Below are positions 27,838 through 34,741 of a stretch of DNA of 64,000 bases, piece by piece (within the stretch, counting starts at the first letter, position 1; every line of letters starts with the position of its first letter). The notes beneath the pieces are model-generated. The model saw only the letters and a list, made by a program, of their open reading frames with translations. It had not been told where the DNA came from and searched no databases. The DNA lies in contig JACKOY010000006.1 of the NCBI GenBank assembly GCA_024233935.1, positions 1-64,000 of the forward strand, written 5' to 3'. The position numbers and the translations under genes were made by a program. The stretch is from Spirochaetales bacterium (GTDB taxonomy: Bacteria > Spirochaetota > Leptospiria > Leptospirales > Leptonemataceae).

Positions 27838-28950
27838 CTACGTAACTAAGGTCCGGGGCAGGTCCCCGATAATGCGCGAAACGATCTCGTAGTTGATGGT
27901 GCCGGCCCAGGCCGCAAGATCTTCCGCACTGACAATCTCCGCGCCATCCCTACCGATGAGCGTAGCCCGGTCCCCGGCGCAGGCGTCCGGGATATGCGTC
28001 ACATCAACACTGATCATATTCATGCTGACGCGGCCAATGACCGGCGCGCGGCGCCCGCGAACCAGAACGTGAGCGCGGCTTGAGAGCAGCCGATCATACC
28101 CTTCGAAGTATCCGATCGGAATAACCGCCAGAAGTGAATCGCGCTCCAGACGCGCCGTGCAGCCATAACCCACGCTGGCTCCCGCCGGAACGCTGTGAAT
28201 CTGCACAATTTGCGACCGCCAGCTCAACGCCGCGCGCAGAATCGGAAGCGGTCCCTGTCGCCCAAGCAAAGACAGACGGGTCTCGTTGGAAGGCCACAGG
28301 CCATAGAGAGAAATTCCGACGCGGATCATATCCAGGCGACTCTCGGGCAGAATCAGCGCGGCGGCACTCGCGGCCGCGTGAAACAGCAGGCTTCGCGACC
28401 CGGCGACTGCAAGGGCCTGCTCGCGGGCCTCCTGAAAGCGCCGAATCTGTTCCAGCGCGTAGTCCTGTCGGGTCACATCTTCCACGTTCGCAAAATGGGT
28501 CATGACGCCGGTCCACGGTGCCTGCGGATGTTCGGCCAAATATTGCAGGGCCTCGTCCAGCTCGGAGCCCCTGAGCCCCAGGCGCGAAAGCCCGGTATCG
28601 ATTTTAATGTGGAAGGGGATGCCACGCGTGCCGAATGCCTGGATTTGCTGCAGCGAAGCCAGAACCAGGGTCACACCCTGCGGGACGGGCTGATCCTCCC
28701 ACCCGTTCAAGCCCATGACCAGAATGGGCGGTTCCGGAACGATCGCGCGAATGCGCCTGGCTTCGGCCAAGGTATTGACCCCGAACCAATCCACGTGGGG
28801 GGCGAGCAGGCCGGCGACCTCCAGCATACCGTGACCGTAGGCGTTGGATTTGATCACCGCCATGAAGCGGCTTTCGGGGGCGACCTCGCGAAACGTTTCG
28901 ACGTTGGCCAAAAGAGCGGAACGACTGATTTCTATTGCATGCAGGGTCAC
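27838..28950 (-). CDS. alr: Alanine racemase
   Basis: 370 residues of normal length. The PLP Lys lies in FMAVIKSNAYGHG (near 34). HIKIDTGLSRLG, VGYGCTARLERDSLLAVIPIGY with the catalytic Tyr loop, and MNMISVDVTHIP follow. The enzyme makes D-alanine for peptidoglycan, in the cytoplasm. It is divergent from the small basic gene at 29028. Only one of the two main D-amino-acid peptidoglycan genes is here; ddl is not in the window. Confidence 0.96.
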   Translation of the reverse strand: MTLHAIEISRSALLANVETFREVAPESRFMAVIKSNAYGHGMLEVAGLLAPHVDWFGVNTLAEARRIRAIVPEPPILVMGLNGWEDQPVPQGVTLVLASLQQIQAFGTRGIPFHIKIDTGLSRLGLRGSELDEALQYLAEHPQAPWTGVMTHFANVEDVTRQDYALEQIRRFQEAREQALAVAGSRSLLFHAAASAAALILPESRLDMIRVGISLYGLWPSNETRLSLLGRQGPLPILRAALSWRSQIVQIHSVPAGASVGYGCTARLERDSLLAVIPIGYFEGYDRLLSSRAHVLVRGRRAPVIGRVSMNMISVDVTHIPDACAGDRATLIGRDGAEIVSAEDLAAWAGTINYEIVSRIIGDLPRTLVT

Positions 28951-29027
28951 GAGCCAGGTTCCGGGACGGGTTTTTGGCTTGCAATGGCGATTCCACCCAA
29001 AACCGTGGGCGTTCAGTTACTGGAACC

Positions 29028-29171
29028 ATGAAAAAGTTACGAAAACCGGCAAAGGTTCGCCAGAACGTGGCAAATAAACGCCACCTGCGCGAGCTTCGAC
29101 GCAAGGCCAAGCAGGCCCACCGACTGGGCACGGGCTTCAAAGACATTGAAGAGGCCGGCAGCTCGTCCTGA
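29028..29171 (+). CDS. Small basic protein, 47 residues
   Basis: A short ORF starting MKKLRKPAKVRQ that is strongly basic in its first 35 residues (many Lys/Arg, HLRELRRKAKQAHRLG) and then acidic (DIEEAGSSS). Composition suggests a nucleic-acid-binding peptide. No Shine-Dalgarno is evident, and no family is recognised; the support is a codon pattern like the neighbours and a clean position between alr and the CapD-like gene. Confidence 0.45.
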   Translation: MKKLRKPAKVRQNVANKRHLRELRRKAKQAHRLGTGFKDIEEAGSSS

Positions 29172-29240
29172 GTCGCCCCAGATCCGCTCAAAAAAACTCA
29201 AGTCCCGGGCCCGCCCTTCAGACAATAAAAGGGCCGGCCC

Positions 29241-30464
29241 ATGAACGTACCTGCCCTACCGTCCCTTCGCGGCTTTTTTCGTGTTCTTACCGGATCGTCT
29301 TCGGTGCGCGAGTCGGCCCGGCGTCAGACCCGCCTGGAAGCCCTGCTCGGGCGGGACACCGAGCCCGCACCCATCAGTTTTGAGCAAAGCCGCGCCCTGG
29401 CCGGCAAAAGCGTGCTTGTGACCGGTGCCGGTGGCTCCATTGGGAGTGAAGTTTGCCGCCGATTGCTCTATTATGGTCCGGCCCATTTGATTCTGGTCGA
29501 GATGTCCGAGGCGGCGCTGTATGAGATCGATCTTGAGTTGCGCGAGCTGCAACGCGGCGCCAGCGGCTGCGAAATCATACCGCTAATCGGAGACGTCCGC
29601 AACGAAGATACCCGTCGGCGCATCTTTGAGAACTACGACGTGCACGTTGTGTTTCACTGTGCGGCCTACAAGCACGTGCCCATGATGGAACTCAATCCGA
29701 ACGAGGCCGTGCTGAATAACGTGCAGGGCACAGTTGAATTCGCAAGCAGCGCGCGGGACGCCGGCGTTGATCGCTTCGTCTTGATCTCCACGGACAAGGC
29801 CGTCCGTCCCATCAGTATCATGGGCGCGACGAAACGAATCGCAGAACTTTATGTTCAGGGCCTGGCACTCGCGACGGACACCCGATTTCTGACCGTACGC
29901 TTTGGTAACGTCATGGGTTCCAGCGGCTCGGTGATTCCTTTGTTTCAAAGACAAATTGAATCCGGGGGGCCGGTCACGGTAACACACCCAGGGGTAGAAC
30001 GCTACTTCATGACCGTGGCCGAGGCAGCCAATCTCGTGATTCAGGCGGGGGTCATGCACGACTCGGGCGAGATGTTCGTTCTCGACATGGGCCGACCGGT
30101 CCGAATTGACGAACTCGCTCGCGAAATGATCAGCGCCTCGGGCAAACGAATCGGACGGGATATTCGCATCGAATACATTGGACTCAGGCCGGGAGAAAAA
30201 CTCACGGAAGAACTGACCAGCCAGAGCGAAGTGCTCGAACAAACACCCAACGCGCGCATACGCCGCATCAAAAGTAACGCCCCTGCCCTGCCCGAGTTGC
30301 GCCAGGCAATCTCAGAACTGGTTCAGGTCGCCCGATCCGGCAATCGCGCAGCCATCGATGCATGTATCCGTCGCATCGTTCCGGAGTACGACCCCGGCCA
30401 CGGCCGTCTGCATGGTCGAACCCATTCTCAATCTCTCTCGCCCGAATCCAGCGCCACCGGTTAA
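29241..30464 (+). CDS. CapD/UDP-GlcNAc 4,6-dehydratase-like NDP-sugar enzyme
   Basis: 407 residues. The extended-SDR core has SVLVTGAGGSIGSEVCRRLL (NAD), HCAAYKHVPMME, VLISTDKAVRPISIMGATKR (with the K and the modified active site), and a later GLRPGEKLTEEL. This is the polysaccharide biosynthesis protein family of CapD and FlaA1. Unlike full-length CapD it lacks the N-terminal transmembrane domain; about 50 unusual residues precede the fold. It probably makes a 4-keto-6-deoxy sugar nucleotide for surface glycans. Its end overlaps a convergent membrane protein by 4 bp. Confidence 0.9.
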   Translation: MNVPALPSLRGFFRVLTGSSSVRESARRQTRLEALLGRDTEPAPISFEQSRALAGKSVLVTGAGGSIGSEVCRRLLYYGPAHLILVEMSEAALYEIDLELRELQRGASGCEIIPLIGDVRNEDTRRRIFENYDVHVVFHCAAYKHVPMMELNPNEAVLNNVQGTVEFASSARDAGVDRFVLISTDKAVRPISIMGATKRIAELYVQGLALATDTRFLTVRFGNVMGSSGSVIPLFQRQIESGGPVTVTHPGVERYFMTVAEAANLVIQAGVMHDSGEMFVLDMGRPVRIDELAREMISASGKRIGRDIRIEYIGLRPGEKLTEELTSQSEVLEQTPNARIRRIKSNAPALPELRQAISELVQVARSGNRAAIDACIRRIVPEYDPGHGRLHGRTHSQSLSPESSATG

Positions 30465-31699
30465 GTCCCGCTTCCGGGCGGCGCATCCTCTAACAATTGC
30501 TCCAGAGGTCGATGAGGCAGGAGTCCCGATCCCAGGTCGGCTTTGAGCATCAAAAGATCAAGCAGTAAGAAGTAAGCCGCGCAGGCAGAAACCACCACCA
30601 GACACCAGCGCCCGGTACCCGGTCTGCGCCAGGCCCAGACAAATAAGGCAAGCACACCTGGAGTGAACATACGCATGATGTTGGCGAAGTTTCCCCAGTA
30701 CTCGTCTGCCGTGCCCGTGCTGATCACAAGACCGATCAAGACAAGCGCAAGCCCCGGGCCGAAAAGCGCCCGTTCACGCGAAACGATAGCGCGGCCGCAA
30801 AGAGCCAACCCGCACACAAAGTAGAAGAACAACAGCGGCACAAGCAGACCCCGGCCGGAGAGAAATGCATCGGGCTCTTGAAGATACTCGACCAGGCCCG
30901 CAAAAGGCACGGTCCCGCGCCCGGCCGCAAGCCAGGGTGAAAAACCAATCCAGGCCCACCACAAGACCACTGCAATCCCGGGAATCAATAGCGCTAAGGC
31001 CCAGGCTCCAACGGATCTTGTACGGCGCTCAAAGAATAGCTCCACGCACAGCAGAAACGGGGCCGCAAGCATCGTTTCCTTCGAAAGCAGCGCCAGGATC
31101 AGCAGAGCCGCCACCAGGCAGGCTCGCCGTGTCTGTGACTGTCGCCCTTCCATGAATACCAAAACCGCGGCCAGGCTTAGAGAAAGCGCGAATCCATCGG
31201 CGACGTTCAGCACAAAGCTCCGCAGCGAAAACGGATTCAACGCAACCAAAGCCAGGGCGGCCAGTCGCTCCCTGTTGAAGCCGGGAGTCCGGTTGAAAAA
31301 CACCACCAGCATGGCCAGAATTCCGAAGTGAAGCGCAAGCGGCCAAAAAGACATGGCAAACACGAGGGCCCAGGGCCCCAATAGAAATGCTGGCGCTGCT
31401 GCCAGCGAATATCCGATGCGTGCCCGACGAAATCGTGGCTCATCGAGATGCGTTTCCCCGCCACCGGCGATTGAGGCCGCCATGTAGTAGAAAAACTGCC
31501 CGTCGTATCCACCGCTTTCGTACACCAGACTGTCGGCAGGCATGACAGCAAGATTGTCCCGTGCGAAGCAAACCCCGTGCGGCAGACAACCGAAACCCAC
31601 CAGGGCCGAGGAGTTTTCGTAACGCAGGATCGGAACCAGGGCTGAAGCCGCGTACAGGAGCACGCTGGTAGCGACGATTGCCCAGGCGGCCCGCTTCAT
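30461..31699 (-). CDS. Multi-pass membrane protein, GT-C glycosyltransferase-like
   Basis: 412 residues, about ten hydrophobic helices. The first luminal loop has ESGGYDGQFFYYMA, a motif I associate with GT-C type or cell-surface glycopolymer membrane proteins (AZOBR_p60025-like). The ATG overlaps the stop of the upstream STAS/zinc-ribbon gene by 4 nt (ATGA), so translation is coupled. A role in lipid-linked sugar transfer is plausible given the neighbouring CapD-like gene, but is inference. The C-terminus is short and cytoplasmic. Confidence 0.72.
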   Translation of the reverse strand: MKRAAWAIVATSVLLYAASALVPILRYENSSALVGFGCLPHGVCFARDNLAVMPADSLVYESGGYDGQFFYYMAASIAGGGETHLDEPRFRRARIGYSLAAAPAFLLGPWALVFAMSFWPLALHFGILAMLVVFFNRTPGFNRERLAALALVALNPFSLRSFVLNVADGFALSLSLAAVLVFMEGRQSQTRRACLVAALLILALLSKETMLAAPFLLCVELFFERRTRSVGAWALALLIPGIAVVLWWAWIGFSPWLAAGRGTVPFAGLVEYLQEPDAFLSGRGLLVPLLFFYFVCGLALCGRAIVSRERALFGPGLALVLIGLVISTGTADEYWGNFANIMRMFTPGVLALFVWAWRRPGTGRWCLVVVSACAAYFLLLDLLMLKADLGSGLLPHRPLEQLLEDAPPGSGT

Positions 31700-32178
31700 G
31701 CGGACCTTTCGCGCACCATAAAGACGTTCTTGCAGGCAGGACATTCAAACAGGCCGGTCCGACCCACGGCAAGTTCCGTCCGACATTGCGGGCATGCGAC
31801 CAGAACCGCCGCCGGAGAAAGCTCCGTCGATTCCGGAAGCTCTTCCGATTGTTCAGGTTCGGGCTCGGCTACCGCTTTCGCCGGCCATTCTATGCTGCGG
31901 TCCAACACACGATGCCCATGGAGGCCCAGCACAACCGCTGCCGTCTCGGGTAACCTTGTGAAGCGAACCGCCAGTGGTGGTTCCAGCCGTTCCAGTTGCT
32001 CTTGAGCCCGGCCCAGAACGAAGGCTCCATCGGCCAGAACGGGCCAGAGACGATCACACTCAAGCGTGATATCCACAGCGCCGTGCCGGTGATGACGCAC
32101 GATCTCCTGAATCAGATGCTCGGCGCTGTCACGGTCCAAAAGACCGTCCGGGTGTAATATGATTTGCTTTCCTGTCAT
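31696..32178 (-). CDS. STAS-like domain plus C-terminal zinc ribbon
   Basis: 160 residues. Residues about 1-95 read as an alternating beta/alpha domain resembling a STAS fold (IILHPDGLLDRDSAEHLIQE, then AVDITLECDRLWPVL). A Pro/Glu-rich linker (about 100-120) leads to a zinc ribbon, ACPQC to ECPACKNVF (about 129-155). This combination is unusual. The stop overlaps the ATG of the GT-C-like membrane protein. It is divergent, by 51 bp, from the hydrolase-fold gene. Function unknown; perhaps a regulatory adaptor. Confidence 0.62.
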   Translation of the reverse strand: MTGKQIILHPDGLLDRDSAEHLIQEIVRHHRHGAVDITLECDRLWPVLADGAFVLGRAQEQLERLEPPLAVRFTRLPETAAVVLGLHGHRVLDRSIEWPAKAVAEPEPEQSEELPESTELSPAAVLVACPQCRTELAVGRTGLFECPACKNVFMVRERSA

Positions 32179-32229
32179 GGAGGCAGAATTAGGTCAGGAG
32201 CTCTCTCTTTATTTTTCGGCCCGATTCGC

Positions 32230-33063
32230 ATGTCTCCGATCCCCAAATTTCAACTAATCCGCGGTTGGGTGAAGGAAATTTTCTGGGTCCTGCTGGTCAT
32301 TCTGACGGCAATCCCGGGGCTCTTCGTCAAACGCCTGGTCCGTCGGGGAAGGCGACCGCAGTCGATCATTGTCACCACCGACGCCCTGGCAACTCCCCTG
32401 GCCTACTTTCGCCTCGCCTCACGGCTGCATCGGGCTGGCTTCTCGGTGCTGGTCGTTTCGACGGGGCATGTCTTCATGGGCCTGCGCGAACAGGCCCGCC
32501 GGCTGGCAGCGATTCTGGAACGCTATCAGGTCAAGGATGGAATTCTGATCGGACATGGCAAAGGTACACTGGCTGCCCTGAGTCTGCCCGACGCCGGCCG
32601 CCAGCGGCTTCATCATTTAGTTTCGCTGGGCGCTCCGTTCAACGGTTCGCGGCTCTTCATGCCGATCGGCTTTATTCCCGCCCTGCGCGACATGGCGGTC
32701 GGCAGCGACTACCTGCTCTTCAACCGCATGAACTGCATGCTGTTTCAATCCTTTTCCCCTTTTTCAGCCTGGCAGGATGAATATATAATCCCGTTTAATC
32801 TGGCGCGCTACGGCCAGGGCCGCGACTTGATTCTGGACCAGGTCGGCCGTTACAATCTGGTTCTGGGCGCCGACAACCTCAATACAGTGGTCGAGTTTCT
32901 CGAGGAGCAGTATCCGGAGCGCACTACCGCTGTGGAACAGGCGCGCGCGATCGAAAATAGCGCACCCCGGGCGGAAACGGCCGCTCCGCGCGCGCCGAAG
33001 AAAGCCGCGCGCAAGAAAAAAACGAGCGCCAAAAAGACTTCAAAAAAGAAAGCCCGCCGCTGA
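32230..33063 (+). CDS. Alpha/beta-hydrolase-like protein lacking the nucleophile, with Lys-rich tail
   Basis: 277 residues from the ATG at 32230. One transmembrane helix (about 14-32) anchors an alpha/beta-hydrolase-like domain. The nucleophile elbow reads GILIGHGKGTLAALS: where lipases have Gly-x-Ser-x-Gly, the Ser is Gly. Strand and helix order around it is otherwise lipase-like (VSLGAPFNGSRL follows). The last 40 residues are a histone H1-like Lys/Ala tail (PKKAARKKKTSAKKTSKKK). Probably a non-catalytic or altered hydrolase; the tail may bind anionic polymers. Inference rests on the missing Ser. Confidence 0.68.
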   Translation: MSPIPKFQLIRGWVKEIFWVLLVILTAIPGLFVKRLVRRGRRPQSIIVTTDALATPLAYFRLASRLHRAGFSVLVVSTGHVFMGLREQARRLAAILERYQVKDGILIGHGKGTLAALSLPDAGRQRLHHLVSLGAPFNGSRLFMPIGFIPALRDMAVGSDYLLFNRMNCMLFQSFSPFSAWQDEYIIPFNLARYGQGRDLILDQVGRYNLVLGADNLNTVVEFLEEQYPERTTAVEQARAIENSAPRAETAAPRAPKKAARKKKTSAKKTSKKKARR

Positions 33064-33078
33064 ACGCGGTGGATCGGG

Positions 33079-33420
33079 CTAAAGACCCTGAGCCCAGGAG
33101 CGGTGCAGAGCGTCCATAAACTCGCCGGTGGCCCGGCGCACCCGGTCCTCTGAGTACTGTCCGCGCTTCTTCAGGTGATCGGTCACGCGTCCCACAACCA
33201 CGCGCACAAATGCCGTCCGATCGGCCAGACTGCCGGCCTCCAGAATTTCCAGGGTTGTCTGGCGTGCAGCCAGTTCGTCCCGAACCGCGCGGCCAATCAC
33301 TTCCACGGCTTCCTCGGGGGTCAGGTAGAGTTGCTCGACCAGCGCGTGGGCAGCGGCCTGAACCAGTGTGAGCTGTCGCTGGCTGAATACCATCAATCGT
33401 CCCGGGGCAGATTCAGACAT
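33079..33420 (-). CDS. Hypothetical protein, 113 residues
   Basis: A soluble, mainly helical protein (RQLTLVQAAAHALVEQLYLT, EEAVEVIGRAVRDELAARQ) with no signal, Cys or known motif. It is convergent with the hydrolase-like gene (15 bp apart) and divergent from the lipoprotein/TonB operon. No family recognised; the helix content and size would fit a small regulator or adaptor, but nothing shows it. Confidence 0.6.
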   Translation of the reverse strand: MSESAPGRLMVFSQRQLTLVQAAAHALVEQLYLTPEEAVEVIGRAVRDELAARQTTLEILEAGSLADRTAFVRVVVGRVTDHLKKRGQYSEDRVRRATGEFMDALHRSWAQGL

Positions 33421-33564
33421 AGGTCAGGCGATACCAGGCGCAAGCATTATCGCACATGATTGTGGTGGCCTCCGCGAGGCCCGGCCGCAGACTGTCACCC
33501 AAACAGGGGGGTTCCCCCGTCGAGGTGTCCTGTGCGCAAATCCTTCCCGCAAAAAGCATCGCCG

Positions 33565-33918
33565 ATGGCCCGCATTCTCCGGCTGGCTTATTTGCCCGGC
33601 CTTCTGATTCTCGCCGGCTGCGTCACCGCCAGCGGTGGCATTGCGACCTCCAACATTCCGCTGGATGGCCGGAGCTACGAAGTCATCCAGGCGGCCGAGA
33701 CCACGGTCTCCTGGTGGTCGGTCGACGCCGGAGTGATCGGCATACCCCTGAGCGACCCTCCGGTGCATGAGGCCGAGCAACGCCTGCTCGACGAGCACAA
33801 CGGCGATGCCCTGGTCAACTTGCGCTACTGGAACGATCGGTCTGTGTTTCTGATTCTGCTGACCCGCCAGCGTTTTCATCTCAAAGCCGACGTGGTGCGC
33901 TTTACTGAAGGCCAATGA
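33565..33918 (+). CDS. Hypothetical lipoprotein, first gene of TonB-receptor operon
   Basis: 117 residues from the ATG at 33565; the upstream open frame is Pro/Cys-rich and unlike coding. Signal with LILAGC lipobox (Cys near 18). Mature part ends in a YWNDRSVFLILLTRQRFHLKADVVRF segment that resembles the end of the next lipoprotein (FWHEVHYYSLLGSAFVFHVRG), so the two are probably distant paralogues. Its stop overlaps the next ATG (ATGA). Confidence 0.75.
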   Translation: MARILRLAYLPGLLILAGCVTASGGIATSNIPLDGRSYEVIQAAETTVSWWSVDAGVIGIPLSDPPVHEAEQRLLDEHNGDALVNLRYWNDRSVFLILLTRQRFHLKADVVRFTEGQ

Positions 33919-34424
33919 AGCGTAGGTTTGCGATCGGGCTGGTCCTTCTGTTTCTGCTGGCAGGCGGTTGCCTGCCGGGAGGCGTCGTGACCCGGGGCGG
34001 CCGCGTGCACGAAGTGGGCGTGATTCCGGCCGCCACCCGGACGCGCGGCGCCGCCTTTCGCTACGTCTGCTTTGACCCAACCGAAGCCGAACGACGCGAA
34101 GACCTTCCGGCCGAGGAGGTCCAGAACCTGGGCCCGCCGGTATTCTACCTGGAACCGACCGAATACCAGGGAGCGGGCTGCTTTTCCGACGGCGAGTCCT
34201 CGGTTTTCTTCTTGTTTAATCTCTGGCCGGTAACCCCACCGCTGGACCCTGACTATGCGATCTCACTGGCCGTGCAACGCCTGCGCGGCGACACCATGAT
34301 CAACATGGTCTTCTGGCACGAGGTGCACTACTATTCCCTGCTCGGTTCCGCATTCGTTTTCCACGTGCGCGGCAACGTAATCAAATTTGCATCACCGGGC
34401 GCGGAGGATGTAGACGCGCCATGA
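33915..34424 (+). CDS. Hypothetical lipoprotein, second in TonB-receptor operon
   Basis: 169 residues. Signal and lipobox LLAGGC (Cys near 19). The mature domain has an internal repeat-like strand set and a C-terminus similar to the preceding lipoprotein. Start and stop both overlap neighbours by 4 nt (ATGA), so it is in a tight operon with the TonB-dependent receptor. Outer-membrane lipoproteins next to TonB receptors often help substrate capture; that is an inference here. Confidence 0.75.
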   Translation: MKRRFAIGLVLLFLLAGGCLPGGVVTRGGRVHEVGVIPAATRTRGAAFRYVCFDPTEAERREDLPAEEVQNLGPPVFYLEPTEYQGAGCFSDGESSVFFLFNLWPVTPPLDPDYAISLAVQRLRGDTMINMVFWHEVHYYSLLGSAFVFHVRGNVIKFASPGAEDVDAP

Positions 34425-34741
34425 GACCTGCGCTTTCCTTCTGGCCTGCGGCGGTTCTGCTGCTGACTCTGATTCTGTTCTGCCGGCCCGCCGATACAAC
34501 CGTGCCGCTCGAAGACGCCTACAGCGAAATTGGAGCGGCGATTTCTTTTAAGGCCAACGAATGCGGGCACCAGCCCGGCTATCCGTTGTTGATACCGGCC
34601 AACCCGCCGGAATACGGGATACGGCTCTGCTCGCTTTTGATCATTCGCCAGGACTGTCCGTTTCGAGATTATCCCCTGGCCTGCATTGAACTCTACGCAG
34701 ACATTTGCGATTTCTGCGACGTACCAGGTCTTGATCCGTGA
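34421..34741 (+). CDS. Hypothetical small lipoprotein, third in TonB-receptor operon
   Basis: 106 residues. Hydrophobic signal and LILFC lipobox (Cys near 21). The C-terminal half has paired Cys (CSLLIIRQDC, CIELYADICDFC) suggesting disulphides. It overlaps the preceding gene by 4 nt and the TonB receptor by 4 nt (GTGA). No family recognised. Confidence 0.7.
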   Translation: MRPALSFWPAAVLLLTLILFCRPADTTVPLEDAYSEIGAAISFKANECGHQPGYPLLIPANPPEYGIRLCSLLIIRQDCPFRDYPLACIELYADICDFCDVPGLDP

